Under the pieces are notes generated by a model. The model was not told the origin of the DNA and made no database searches. It saw only the letters and a program-made list of their open reading frames with translations. The translations under genes and the position numbers were made by a program. A DNA stretch of 64,000 bases from Massilia sp. METH4 (GTDB taxonomy: Bacteria; Pseudomonadota; Gammaproteobacteria; Burkholderiales; Burkholderiaceae_D): contig NZ_CP146614.1 of NCBI RefSeq assembly GCF_037094685.1, positions 6,014,001 through 6,078,000 on the forward strand, given 5' to 3'. This document shows, piece by piece, positions 8,056 through 17,709 of this stretch (positions within the stretch are counted from its first letter, which is position 1; every line of letters starts with the position of its first letter).

Positions 8056-10020
8056 ATGGCCGATGGCATGTCCACCATGAGTTGGCAGGCGAGGCATGCG
8101 TGCCTCGCCGTCGCGAGCGCAATCGCATCATTCACCGCACAGGCCAGCACCAGCCCGGCAACCGATCCGGTGGCCCCGACCGGCCGCTGGGAAGCGAACA
8201 CGAACGGCAACGCCAGCACGCCGCCGATGGGCTGGAACAGCTGGAATGCGTTCCGGACGGAAGTCGACGAAGACAAGGTGATGGGCGCCGCGCGCGTGCT
8301 GGTCGACAGCGGGCTCGCCAGACTCGGCTATATCCACGTCAACCTCGACGACGGCTGGTGGCAGAAGCGCCGCGCCGGCGACGGGCGCCTGCAGATCCGC
8401 ACCGGCATCTTCCCGTCGGCGGCCACGGGCGGCCCGGACGGCACCAGCTTCAAGCCCTTCACCGACAGGCTCCACGCGATGGGCCTGAAGGCCGGCATCT
8501 ACACGGACATCGGCCGCAACGCCTGTTCGCAGGCCTACGACCTGCATTCGCCGAACCTGCCGGCGGGTACGGCCGCGGAGCGCGAAGTGGGGCTGGACGG
8601 CCACGTCGCGCAGGACATCGACCTGTATTTCCGGCAATGGGGCTTCGACTACATCAAGATCGACGCGTGCGGGCTGGCCGATTTCGTGCCCGGTTCGGCA
8701 CTGGTGAAACAGCATGACTACCGGGCGCTGGCACCGCTGATCGAACGCGGCTCGATCAACCGCACCGATATCGGCGCGGTGCGCAGGCGCTACGAGGAAG
8801 TGGCGGCCGCGCTCAAGGCGACGCGGCCGGACAACGGCTACACCCTGTCGATCTGCGCCTGGGGCATGGCCAACGTACGAACGTGGGGCAAGGATGTGGG
8901 CAATCTGTGGCGCACCAGCGCCGACATCACGCCGAGCTGGACAAGCATGCTGCACAACTTCGACAGCGCGGCGAAACGCGCGCTGTATGCGGGCCCCGGC
9001 CACTGGAACGATCCCGATATCCTGCACATCGGCCACGGAGCGTTCGATGCCGCCCACCCCGTCGAAGTGCGCGCGCATTTCTCGCTGTGGGCGATGATCA
9101 ACGCGCCGCTGCTGGTCAGCTACGACCTGCGCAACGGCCCGGCGTCGCTGCTCGCCGTGTTGGGCAATGCGGAAGTGGTGGGCCTGAACCAGGACAAGGC
9201 GGGGCACCAGGGCGTGGTTGCCTATGATTCGGACGATGCGCAAATCATCGTCAAGACGCTGGGCGACGGCCAGCGCAAGGCGGTCGCCCTGTTCAACCGG
9301 GGTGCCTCGCCCGCGCCGGTCACCCTGCTCGCGCGGCACATGAAGCTGTCACCCGGCGCGCCCGTCACGCTGCGCGACCTGTGGTCGAAGGAAAGCGCCA
9401 CGTTCACCGGCGAGAAGGCGTTCGTGCTGGCACCGCATGAGACCCTGGTTTTCGAAGCGACCGGCAGGCGGCAATTGGCGAATGGCGTGTATCTTTCGGA
9501 GATTCCCGGTGCGATCAACGTCGCCACCGACGGTACCCGGCAACCGCAACCCGATCCGACGATCCACCGGATGATCGATCCGTGGTCGAACACGCGCTCC
9601 GGCGGCTCGCGCCCTCAGTACGCCGGCTGGGGTGGCGCGCAGGCGGACGCGACACCCTTCGGCCAGGCCTTGCAGGTGGCCGGCCAGGGCTTCGATTCGG
9701 GCATCGGCATACTGGCCAACTCGCGGCTCCAGGTGAAGAATGACGGCCACCATGCACTCTTGATGGCCTCGGTGGGCGTGGATGACTCGACCGAAGACAC
9801 CCGGCAGCCCTTGCGCTTCCATGTCTATGGCGATGGAAGGCTGCTGGCGGAAAGTCCGCCGCTGGTGTTTGGAGCCGGCGCGCATCGATTGCAGGCGGAC
9901 ATCCGGGGCGTCAAGGTCATCGAGCTGGTGGTGCGCGGATCGCGTTCGGGCAATGCCGGGCTAGCGGTGGCAACCTGGGGCGATGCCCGGCTGCTGCGTC
10001 ATGCCGATGACGGCACCTGA
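8056..10020 (+). CDS. GH27 alpha-galactosidase / alpha-N-acetylgalactosaminidase with NPCBM domain
   Basis: 654 residues; AGGAG lies just upstream of the ATG. An N-terminal signal peptide (to about residue 30) is followed by the GH27 barrel starting PPMGWNSWNAF. The nucleophile is D203 in FDYIKIDACG and the acid/base is D290 in WRTSADITPSW; WNDPDIL at 317-323 is a further family signature. From about residue 475 the protein carries an NPCBM-type beta-sandwich, a carbohydrate-binding domain. It should release terminal alpha-galactose or alpha-GalNAc outside the cytoplasm. Divergence from the galactosamine operon, with apparent shared operators, favours alpha-GalNAc as substrate, but the sequence alone does not decide it. 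A second, shorter GH27 is encoded at 12981-14234. Confidence 0.9.
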   Translation: MADGMSTMSWQARHACLAVASAIASFTAQASTSPATDPVAPTGRWEANTNGNASTPPMGWNSWNAFRTEVDEDKVMGAARVLVDSGLARLGYIHVNLDDGWWQKRRAGDGRLQIRTGIFPSAATGGPDGTSFKPFTDRLHAMGLKAGIYTDIGRNACSQAYDLHSPNLPAGTAAEREVGLDGHVAQDIDLYFRQWGFDYIKIDACGLADFVPGSALVKQHDYRALAPLIERGSINRTDIGAVRRRYEEVAAALKATRPDNGYTLSICAWGMANVRTWGKDVGNLWRTSADITPSWTSMLHNFDSAAKRALYAGPGHWNDPDILHIGHGAFDAAHPVEVRAHFSLWAMINAPLLVSYDLRNGPASLLAVLGNAEVVGLNQDKAGHQGVVAYDSDDAQIIVKTLGDGQRKAVALFNRGASPAPVTLLARHMKLSPGAPVTLRDLWSKESATFTGEKAFVLAPHETLVFEATGRRQLANGVYLSEIPGAINVATDGTRQPQPDPTIHRMIDPWSNTRSGGSRPQYAGWGGAQADATPFGQALQVAGQGFDSGIGILANSRLQVKNDGHHALLMASVGVDDSTEDTRQPLRFHVYGDGRLLAESPPLVFGAGAHRLQADIRGVKVIELVVRGSRSGNAGLAVATWGDARLLRHADDGT

Positions 10021-10101
10021 ACACGCCGGCCGTGCACGCAAGAAATCCGGCGCGGCGGCGGCAAACAGGCCGGCCGGCAGCGCGGACAGGGTTCCCGCGT
10101 G

Positions 10102-12786
10102 TTACAACACGCAGCGCGGAAGGACAGGCTGCCTGTCCGCCGCCGGCAGCGGCATCGAAACGAAGTAGCCCTGCAACTCGTCGCATTCGAGTTGCTTCAG
10201 TTGCCGGGCCTGCCCGGCCGTTTCGACGCCCTCGGCCACGACCCGCATGCCCAGCGCGTGCGCCATGGTGATGATGGCGGTGAAGAACACGCTTCCCTCC
10301 CGGGTCCTTTCCAGTTCGGCCGTGAAGGCCTTGTCCACCTTGAGCACATCGAAATCGAGGCGCTGCAGTTGCGACAGCGACGAGTAGCCGGTGCCGAAAT
10401 CGTCCACCGCCAGGGCAATCCCCAGCTGCTGCATGTTTTCCAGCGATTCCGCGACATGTGCGCTGTCGGCAGTCATCGACGATTCCGTCAGCTCGATCTC
10501 GACTAGTTCGGGCCTGACGCCATGGCGCAGCAACGCCTTGCGCAAGACTTCGCACACGTCGGATTCGTTGAACTGCCGTGGAGACACGTTGATGGAGACC
10601 GGGACGACCTGTTGTCCGTGCGCCGACCAGTGAGCGATCTGGGCGCAGACCTTGTCGATCACGACTTCGCCCAGCTGCACGATCAATCCGGTTTCCTCCG
10701 CAAGGGGAATGAAATCGATCGGCCCGAGGACGCCACGCGTTGGATGGGCCCACCGGACCAGGGCCTCCAGGCTGCAGGTTTCGCCCGTCGCCACCTCGAC
10801 CCGAGGCTGGTAATAGAGGATCAGCTGGTCGCTGTCGAGCGCGTGCCGCAACTCGGCGTTGCGATCGATCTTCGCGCGCACCGCCTCGTAGTATTTCCGA
10901 TCGAAGAAGCGGTAGTTCATCTTGCCGCTGGTCTTGACGGCATACATGGCGGCGTCGGCATGCGTGAGAAGTTCCTGCGTGTCCGTGCCGTCCTCGGGAA
11001 AGACGCTGATGCCGATCGAGGCGCCGACGGGATAGCGCCCCTCGGCCACGTGGAACCGTTCCCGGAATGCCTGCAGCACGCGTTCCGCGATGTGGGCCAC
11101 GGCGGCGCGGTCCTGCGCCTGCTCGATGATCACGATGAACTCGTCGCCTCCGACGCGCACGACATGGTCAGCCGGCCGCACCGCCAGTTTCAGCCGTTTG
11201 GAGACATTGCGCAGCAGTTCGTCCCCTGCGTGGTGGCCGGCGGTGTCGTTCACGTTCTTGAAGCCGTCGAGGTCGACGAACAGCAGCGCCACCATGCCGT
11301 TCCTGGCGGCGGCGCGCTCCAGCGCGGCCGGCAGGTAGGCGGTCATCCAGTGGCGGTTGGGCAGCCCCGTCAAGGGGTCTTCGTTGCCGCGCCGCTCCAG
11401 CTCGAACATGTGCCGCTTGCTCTCGGTGATGTCCCACGCGGTCACCGACAGCAGGCCGTTCGAATGCACCATCTTCAGGCGGTACCACTTTTCCGGCCCC
11501 CCCTTGAACGGCACTTCGATGTCGTCCTCGAAGACGCCGCGTTCGACGGCGACGATGAACCGGCGCAGCAGCCTGGCGCGCCAGTCGCTGCTGTCGGCCT
11601 GGTGAAGCTTCGACATCCTGGCGCCGACCATGGCCTGGCGTGGCCGGCCATACAGCTCGGCCCCGGTCCGGTTGCAGTCGACGACCTCGAAGTCGACGAC
11701 GAATCCGTTGCGGTCCCGGATCGCGCGGCAGATATAGAACCCTTCCGTCCCCTCCTCCGTGGCGAGCCGGTACGCTTCGCGGGTGAGTTCCATCTGGTAT
11801 TTGCGCCAGCCGAGGCGCAGCGACAGCGCCATGGCGATCAGCGTGAAGATGGCCAGGACCACGCTGTTCACGGTCGCGCGCGTGAGCGTGTTGGCCCTGA
11901 CCTTCGCGAAGGCGGCGAACGCTTCCTGCTGGTCGACACCCGCTATGGCAATGACGGGATATCCCGGCACCTGCTGCCAGCCGAGGTAACGGCTGCGCCG
12001 GTCGTCGAACCATGCCGGGCCATCGACCAGCACGCTGCCTCCGGGCCGCGCCCGCAGCCCGTCGCGAGATGTCAGGGCCGTCAGGGCCGCCTCGGCAAAG
12101 GGACTCGTATAGGACGCATAGGTGGTTTCGCCGACCCGGCTGGCGCGGATCGCACCGTCGCTGCCCACGATCGCCAGCAGCCCGTTGCCGCCGAGCGCGA
12201 CCCGGTCATAGCTGGCCGTGAGATATGCCGGCGCGACCGCGGCGCGCACCACGCCGCCGAAATCGCCGTCGGCGCCCGTCAGCCGCCGGGAAAAATGAAC
12301 GACGCTGCGGCCGGTCGACCTGCCGATGGCCGCTTCGCCGACATACAGGGTGTCCGCCACCTGCGCTTTCTGGAACCGGAAATACATCCGGTCGGCCACA
12401 TCTTCAGCCGCTACCGGCAGCGTATTGGTGATCAGTTTCCCGTCCGGCCCCACGATGCCGACATTGAAAACGGGGGTCGAGGGGAATAGCCCGGGCGCGC
12501 TCGGGCCTTCCAGCCGCAGGCGGCGTTCGCTGAGCGCCCATTCGAAGCGCACGTGCTGCAGGATCTGGTCGACCATGTGGAAGGTGCGCGCCAGGTGTTC
12601 GGCGTACCCCCGCGCCACGGTGGCGGCGTCCCGCAGCGCATCCTCTTCGCGCGCGCGGTGCTCCCGCTCCAGCGTATCGAGGATGGAGGCCCAGCCGAGC
12701 GCCGCGATGCTCAATGACAGGATCGGCCAGAGCAGGATGAGCTTCGAACTGCGGGCAACAAAGGCGATTCCGGGTCTGATGTCCAT
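10102..12786 (-). CDS. Membrane sensor GGDEF-EAL protein (cyclic-di-GMP turnover) with PAS domain
   Basis: 894 residues. The frame stays open further 5' into the neighbouring GH27 gene, but MDIRPG at 12786 is the sensible start because a transmembrane helix (LILLWPILSLSIAALGW) follows at once. Order: TM1, a large extracytoplasmic Cache-like sensor region, TM2 near residue 330, a PAS-like domain, GGDEF (intact, 546-550, RVGGDEF) and EAL (E674 in CSLEALVRW, with DDFGTGYSSL and LKVDKAF). Both catalytic motifs are intact, so synthesis, hydrolysis or both are possible; most such fusions act as phosphodiesterases. It lies downstream of the TonB receptor and GH27 on the same strand, 194 bp after GH27, and may be linked to that unit. 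Confidence 0.9.
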   Translation of the reverse strand: MDIRPGIAFVARSSKLILLWPILSLSIAALGWASILDTLEREHRAREEDALRDAATVARGYAEHLARTFHMVDQILQHVRFEWALSERRLRLEGPSAPGLFPSTPVFNVGIVGPDGKLITNTLPVAAEDVADRMYFRFQKAQVADTLYVGEAAIGRSTGRSVVHFSRRLTGADGDFGGVVRAAVAPAYLTASYDRVALGGNGLLAIVGSDGAIRASRVGETTYASYTSPFAEAALTALTSRDGLRARPGGSVLVDGPAWFDDRRSRYLGWQQVPGYPVIAIAGVDQQEAFAAFAKVRANTLTRATVNSVVLAIFTLIAMALSLRLGWRKYQMELTREAYRLATEEGTEGFYICRAIRDRNGFVVDFEVVDCNRTGAELYGRPRQAMVGARMSKLHQADSSDWRARLLRRFIVAVERGVFEDDIEVPFKGGPEKWYRLKMVHSNGLLSVTAWDITESKRHMFELERRGNEDPLTGLPNRHWMTAYLPAALERAAARNGMVALLFVDLDGFKNVNDTAGHHAGDELLRNVSKRLKLAVRPADHVVRVGGDEFIVIIEQAQDRAAVAHIAERVLQAFRERFHVAEGRYPVGASIGISVFPEDGTDTQELLTHADAAMYAVKTSGKMNYRFFDRKYYEAVRAKIDRNAELRHALDSDQLILYYQPRVEVATGETCSLEALVRWAHPTRGVLGPIDFIPLAEETGLIVQLGEVVIDKVCAQIAHWSAHGQQVVPVSINVSPRQFNESDVCEVLRKALLRHGVRPELVEIELTESSMTADSAHVAESLENMQQLGIALAVDDFGTGYSSLSQLQRLDFDVLKVDKAFTAELERTREGSVFFTAIITMAHALGMRVVAEGVETAGQARQLKQLECDELQGYFVSMPLPAADRQPVLPRCVL

Positions 12787-12980
12787 AAACCTTCGCGCAT
12801 GGTCGGGTATCCACGGCTTCCTGCCCGTCGACGGGCCGTACCTGGGTCGCCAACAGCACGGCTCGGCGGCGCGCACCACGGGAGCCTCGCGCCGTGCCAG
12901 CGCACATGCCCGGGCAAGACGATCTTGCAGGAAGGGTAACCAGTGTACCCGATTAGCCAGCGAATCGGACAACCGGGGGG

Positions 12981-14234
12981 CTAGCTGCCGCTCGCCTGGT
13001 GCTGCAGCCGCAGTACCACGACCCCGTGTGCCGGCACCGTCAGCGCCGCGGGCCTGGCAGTATCGCCGGTCGCGCCGCTCCACAGGTCGGTGTAGCCGTG
13101 GCGCTGCTTGCCGAAGTGCACCTGGCTGCCGCTGATCTCGTCCACGATGTGGTGCGCGTTCCAGTCGAACGTGTAGCGCCGCGGCTTGTCGTCGCGGTTG
13201 AGGAACATCAGCGCCCACTCGCCGCCTGCCAGCGGCTTGGCGTACATGTCCAGCTGCCCGTCGTTCATGAAGCGCCAGGCCTGGATGCCCCGTTCATCCT
13301 GGTTGAGCGCGATGATGGCGCGGTTGGTCAGGATCTTGCGCGTGGCCGCGGACATCGACCGGATGTCGTTACCGGCGATCAGCGGGGAATTGAGCATCGC
13401 CCAGATGGAGAAGTGCGCCTTGTCTTCGTCCTCGCTCATGCCCTTCCCTACTTCGAGCATGTCCATGTCGTTGCAGCGGCCGGGGCCGGAATACTTGCGC
13501 AGGTTGGCCTGCTTGTCCAGGATCGGCAGCACTCCCAGCGAAGCCCAGGTACCCCGATTGAACTCGCAATCCCAGCAGGGGTAGATATCGCCCGTGGTGC
13601 GCCAGGAGTGGCCGACATCCTTCGCCCATTCCCAGGGCTTGTTGTTGCCCCATTCGCAGAGGGAAAACAGGATCGGCCGCCCGGCCGCGCGCAGTGCGTC
13701 GCGCATCGTCGTGTACGCGCCTGGAGCGCTGAGCCCCTCGGTATCGCACCAGTCGTATTTCAGGTAATCGACGCCCCATTCGGCATAGGTGAGCGCATCC
13801 TGGTATTCGTGCCCGCGGCTGCCGGGGCGGCCCGCGCAGGTGTGCGCGCCGGCGTCGGAGTAGATGCCCAGCTTCAGCCCACGCGCGTGCACGTAATCGG
13901 CGAGCGCCTTCATGCCCGACGGGAAGCGCCGCGGATCGGGCTGGATGAACCCTTTCGCGTCGCGCTCGCCGTGCCAGCAATCGTCGATGTTCAGGTATAC
14001 GTAGCCGGCATCGCGCATGCCGCTCGCCACGAGTGCATCGGCCGCCTGCCGGATCAGCTTTTCGTCGATATCGCAGGCAAAGGTATTCCAGGTGTTCCAG
14101 CCCATCTGCGGGGTACGGGCCAGTTGTTCGAACTTGGCCGGCGCGGCGGCGGCTGGCTTGACGCTGGCCTGGGCCCGCGCCTCGTGGGTGAAGAAGACCG
14201 CGCCGAGCAGCAGCGGCAATGACAATGCTTTCAT
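12981..14234 (-). CDS. Secreted GH27 alpha-galactosidase, single domain
   Basis: 417 residues from MKALSLPLLLGAV, a signal peptide ending near residue 22. The GH27 barrel begins TPQMGWNTWNTF; D161 in VDYLKYDWCD is the nucleophile and D216 in WRTTGDIYPCW the acid/base. The usual WNDPDML signature reads CNDMDML, a known variant. Unlike the GH27 at 8056 it lacks a carbohydrate-binding domain and is closer to the plant-type alpha-galactosidases. It follows the TonB-dependent receptor by 64 bp on the same strand, so the two are likely co-transcribed, and the enzyme probably acts in the periplasm on oligosaccharides imported by that receptor. Confidence 0.9.
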   Translation of the reverse strand: MKALSLPLLLGAVFFTHEARAQASVKPAAAAPAKFEQLARTPQMGWNTWNTFACDIDEKLIRQAADALVASGMRDAGYVYLNIDDCWHGERDAKGFIQPDPRRFPSGMKALADYVHARGLKLGIYSDAGAHTCAGRPGSRGHEYQDALTYAEWGVDYLKYDWCDTEGLSAPGAYTTMRDALRAAGRPILFSLCEWGNNKPWEWAKDVGHSWRTTGDIYPCWDCEFNRGTWASLGVLPILDKQANLRKYSGPGRCNDMDMLEVGKGMSEDEDKAHFSIWAMLNSPLIAGNDIRSMSAATRKILTNRAIIALNQDERGIQAWRFMNDGQLDMYAKPLAGGEWALMFLNRDDKPRRYTFDWNAHHIVDEISGSQVHFGKQRHGYTDLWSGATGDTARPAALTVPAHGVVVLRLQHQASGS

Positions 14235-14298
14235 CTTGATGATTCCATCCGAGGTGATGCGGCGGGGCCTCGAGCGGCTCCCGCCATCGTGAATGAGA

Positions 14299-17286
14299 TT
14301 ACTGGAATGAATAACCCACGCGCAGGCTGTAGCGCGGCCCGGAAACGAAGAAGGCGCGCTTCTTGTCGCCGATCCCCTGCTGCATGGTCTGGGAGTAGCG
14401 CGCGTCACCCAGGTTCTGCGCCTGGAAGTCCAGCTTCAGGCTGTCGCTGAATTTATAGGAGACGCCGCCGTCGACCTGGCCGTAGTCGTCGGCCCACAGC
14501 GGCAGGCCCCAGGCGACATTGCGCTGCCCGAAGGTCGGGCTGGCCGGATTCGTATCGGTGCCGTTGTCGCCGCGCGTGCCGTTGGCGTTGGTACTGAGCA
14601 GGTAGCGGGAACGCCAGTTGTGCGCCACGCGCGCCGACCACGGCCCCCGGTCATATAGGATGGCGATGTTGTAGGCATTCTTCGACATGTTCGGCAAGGG
14701 CATGTTGCCGAAGGTGCGGCCGTCCAGGTCGCAGCCGTTCAGGTTCAGGTTCAGGTTGCCCGCGCCGGTGCTGTTGCCCGAGCAGTAAGGGCTGTACACC
14801 GGGTGGTACAGCGTGCGCTTCGTGTCGACCCACGTGTAGTTCGCCGACAGGCCCAGCCCCTTCAGCCAGGGCGGCAGCCGGTCGTAGTACTGCTGGTAGG
14901 CCAGCTCGGCGCCTTTCACGCTGCCGCGCGCGCCGTTGACGGGCGAGGTGACCTGGAACTGCTGCATCCGGCCCTGCACGTCCGGCAGCTCGTAGGCGAT
15001 GGTCTGGTCGAGGATGACGTCCTTCAGGCGCTTGCCGAACACGGCGAGGGTGAGCGAGCCGCCCGGGGCGAAGTACCATTCCGCCGTCAGGTCGAGCTGC
15101 CGGGACGTGATCGGCTTGAGCAGCGGATTGCCACGCGCCTCGCCGGTGTGATCGACGGCGGTGACGTTGACCGTCTTGCCGGTTTCGTTCGACGTCGACG
15201 ACACATTCTGGCTCATGGTCGTATAGGCCTGGAGCTGGCTGAACTCGGGCCGTGACATGGAAGTGCCGAAGGCCAGGCGGAATTGCAGCTTGTCGCTGGC
15301 CTTCAGGCGCAAATTCAGGCTGGGCAGCAGATTGTCATACGAGTGACCGACATCGCTCGCCTTCTCGTACGCCGGAATGTTCGGGATCGGCACGCCGGTC
15401 GCCTGGAAGCCGGCCGGAATGTTCACGCTGGGACGGAACGACGTGTACCCGCGCGAGCGGGAGCGCGTGTCGACGTAGCGCAGGCCGACGTTGCCGTCCA
15501 CCGGCCAGGCCAGGTCGTCGAAGCCGAAGCGCACCTGGGTGTAGAGCGCGCGGGTCCTTTCGTGCTGGTCATTGGTGCCGGCCGGGTTATCGCCGGAAAA
15601 CCGCGCCGGCTTCCACTTCGCGCAGCTGGTGGACACCTCGGCGCACAGGATGTCGTGATAGGAATGCAGCTGCGCATAGGAATCGGGATAGCCGCTGGCC
15701 ACGCTCGGCGCCGGGAACACGACGGCAGGCACGCTGACGTCGCCATTGAAGAAATTCGGGAAACGGTTGACCACGTAGGGCGACGTGAAGCGCGGATCGC
15801 TCAGGTAGGCCAGCTTGCTGATGTTCCAGCCGAGCTGCCAGGGCTGCGACACGGCGGCCCAGTTATACAAGGGATCGGAGTTGACCGTCACCGCCTCGCG
15901 GTCCGTCAGCCGCAGGCCGAAGCGCACGTCGCGCAACACGGCATGGTCGAAGGTGTAGCGGGCATCGCCCTTCCAGGCCTTCATCCTGCCCGTATTGCGG
16001 TGCAGGTGCTCCATCGTGGTGCCCCAATAATAGTTGGCGGGGTTGGCCAGGAAGGCGCGCTGGTCGTCCGTGAAATCGATGCGCGGCAGCGAACCGCGGT
16101 AGTCGAGGCGCTGGCTCGGCATCAGCATGCCCAGGCCGACGGCCGACGAGAACGCGTCGGCGGCGGACTTCACGTATTGCAGGTCGCTGCCCAGGTGCCA
16201 GTTGGCCGCCACGCGCCATTGCAGGTTCCAGGCCACGTCGGTGGTCTTGGAGTTGCCCTTGTTGAATCCGCCCGCGTTGCTGAACGGGATGCCGCCGTTG
16301 CGCGTGTCGCTGATCGTACCGCTGACGAAGGCGCCCTTGTCATCGTACGTGGCGTCCGCCACCTTCAGGTCATACGCACTGGCGGACGAGAAGATCGACT
16401 GCTCCTGGGAACTGTCGCGGTAACGCGACTGGAAGGCGGTCAAGTGGCTGCGCACATTGCCCAGTTTCCATTGCAGCGCACCATAGGCGCCCTTGCGCTC
16501 GCGCTCGTATTCGTAGGTGCGCCATTGCGCCCCCTTCGGTACCCAGACCGTGCGGCCGGGCTCCAGGTCGGTGCGTGGATAGAACGGCTCGAACTGGAAG
16601 GTATCGGTGCGGGTGGAACTGTCGGAGCTGGCCAGGTTGAACAGCACCCCCCATTCGCCGAACCGGCTTGGCCAGCGGGTCGAGACGAGAGCCGAGCCGG
16701 ACGTATCGGCCTTGCCCTTCTTCAGCGTCGAATACGTCTTTTCCAGCGAAGCCGCGCCGCGCGTGCCCTTGAAGTCGAACGGCAGCGCCGTGCGCAGGTT
16801 GACCAGTCCCGAGATGCCGCCCTCGGTCTGTTCGGCCGACGGATTCTTGTAGACGTCGACGGCCGCCATCAGTTCGGGCGGCACATCGCCCCAGCTGAGG
16901 GAACGGCCGCCATTCGCGGCAAACGCCTCGCGCCCGTTCAGCTCCGAGCGCACATAGCTGAGTCCCCGCACATTCACGCCCGAGCCTTCGACCGAGAAGC
17001 GCTCGTAGTCGCCCTTCCCCTGCCGGTCGATGCTGATGCCCACGACTCTTTGCAGCACCTCCGTGACGGACCGGTCGGGCAGCTTGCCGATGTCTTCGGC
17101 CACGATCGAGTCGACCACCTCGTCCGCATCCTGCTTGATCTTTTGCGCGCTTTGCAGCGCCGCGCGCTGGCCCGACACCACCACGACTGCCTTGTTATTT
17201 CCCTCGCTCTCCTGCCCATGCGCCGCCGGCGTACCGGCGAGCATGGCGATGGCGACCGCGATCGCCGTCTTCTGGAATGGCTTCAT
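14299..17286 (-). CDS. TonB-dependent outer-membrane receptor (oligosaccharide uptake)
   Basis: 995 residues. The start MKPFQKTAIAVAIAML has GGAGA eight bases upstream and gives a signal peptide ending AHGQ. The plug domain follows (VVDSIVAEDIGKLPDRSVTEVLQ, then VNVRGLSYVRSELNGRE), then a 22-strand-type barrel ending in the aromatic terminal strand YSLRVGYSFQ. This CUT-like receptor type in proteobacteria imports oligosaccharides or vitamins; here it sits at the head of a unit with GH27 and divergent to deacetylase-GH97-GH31, so plant oligosaccharides (xyloglucan or galactoside fragments) are the likely cargo. No N-terminal STN signalling domain is present, so regulation is probably not through an anti-sigma pathway. 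Confidence 0.93.
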   Translation of the reverse strand: MKPFQKTAIAVAIAMLAGTPAAHGQESEGNNKAVVVVSGQRAALQSAQKIKQDADEVVDSIVAEDIGKLPDRSVTEVLQRVVGISIDRQGKGDYERFSVEGSGVNVRGLSYVRSELNGREAFAANGGRSLSWGDVPPELMAAVDVYKNPSAEQTEGGISGLVNLRTALPFDFKGTRGAASLEKTYSTLKKGKADTSGSALVSTRWPSRFGEWGVLFNLASSDSSTRTDTFQFEPFYPRTDLEPGRTVWVPKGAQWRTYEYERERKGAYGALQWKLGNVRSHLTAFQSRYRDSSQEQSIFSSASAYDLKVADATYDDKGAFVSGTISDTRNGGIPFSNAGGFNKGNSKTTDVAWNLQWRVAANWHLGSDLQYVKSAADAFSSAVGLGMLMPSQRLDYRGSLPRIDFTDDQRAFLANPANYYWGTTMEHLHRNTGRMKAWKGDARYTFDHAVLRDVRFGLRLTDREAVTVNSDPLYNWAAVSQPWQLGWNISKLAYLSDPRFTSPYVVNRFPNFFNGDVSVPAVVFPAPSVASGYPDSYAQLHSYHDILCAEVSTSCAKWKPARFSGDNPAGTNDQHERTRALYTQVRFGFDDLAWPVDGNVGLRYVDTRSRSRGYTSFRPSVNIPAGFQATGVPIPNIPAYEKASDVGHSYDNLLPSLNLRLKASDKLQFRLAFGTSMSRPEFSQLQAYTTMSQNVSSTSNETGKTVNVTAVDHTGEARGNPLLKPITSRQLDLTAEWYFAPGGSLTLAVFGKRLKDVILDQTIAYELPDVQGRMQQFQVTSPVNGARGSVKGAELAYQQYYDRLPPWLKGLGLSANYTWVDTKRTLYHPVYSPYCSGNSTGAGNLNLNLNGCDLDGRTFGNMPLPNMSKNAYNIAILYDRGPWSARVAHNWRSRYLLSTNANGTRGDNGTDTNPASPTFGQRNVAWGLPLWADDYGQVDGGVSYKFSDSLKLDFQAQNLGDARYSQTMQQGIGDKKRAFFVSGPRYSLRVGYSFQ

Positions 17287-17392
17287 ATCGTCTCCGTTGG
17301 TCTTCTCCCCGGCAGGCTTGCGCGGGGGATGCTCTTTTGCTTGTGTTCGCCCGTGGCCGGGCAAGGCAAGAATACGAAGGCGGCGGACGGCC

Positions 17393-17538
17393 CGATAACG
17401 CAAACCGGGAAGATGTTTCAAGGGTGCAAATAGTTGCAACGATGCTGCGATTGCTTGCATGCGGCGGGGCAAAAACCGCTTCGGGGAGGCCGGGAGGTGC
17501 CGGGTGGCGGTCCGCGATAACACTATTTGCACATTCCC
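17393..17538. promoter_or_regulatory. Repeated regulatory motifs in the 17287-17709 divergent promoter
   Basis: The 423-bp gap between the TonB receptor and the deacetylase carries two copies of a composite element: CGATAAC at 17393-17399 followed by TGCAAATAGTTGCA (17425-17438), and CGATAACACTATTTGCAC at 17515-17532. GTGCAAATAGT (17424-17434) and ACTATTTGCAC (17522-17532) form a perfect 11-bp inverted repeat 98 bp apart. The same words recur before GH74/AraC (29637), between AraC and GH29 (31054, 31092) and before GH62 (41345), so this is probably a shared regulator site. No gene is visible in the remainder of the gap. Confidence 0.5.
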
Positions 17539-17709
17539 CGGAGGGGAGCGTGCAGAAAGTGCGCGAATCCTCGCCGGGAACAGCTGCCGCGACGGGGTGA
17601 CGCAGGAGTGGAAGTGGAAATGTTTCTCATATTTACTATACACTCGGCCCGCTGCCCGACCATGGCCCACGGTGCGGCAGCGCTCTCCCCAACCTTCACA
17701 GGCAAAACG

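Noticed and set aside
12787..13218. N-terminal extension of the GGDEF-EAL protein by 144 codons
   Set aside because: It overlaps the GH27 coding region and adds low-complexity Arg/Ala sequence before a natural TM start.
17287..17670. N-terminal extension of the first TonB receptor by 128 codons
   Set aside because: The ATG at 17286 has a ribosome site and gives a normal signal peptide; the extension covers the promoter region.
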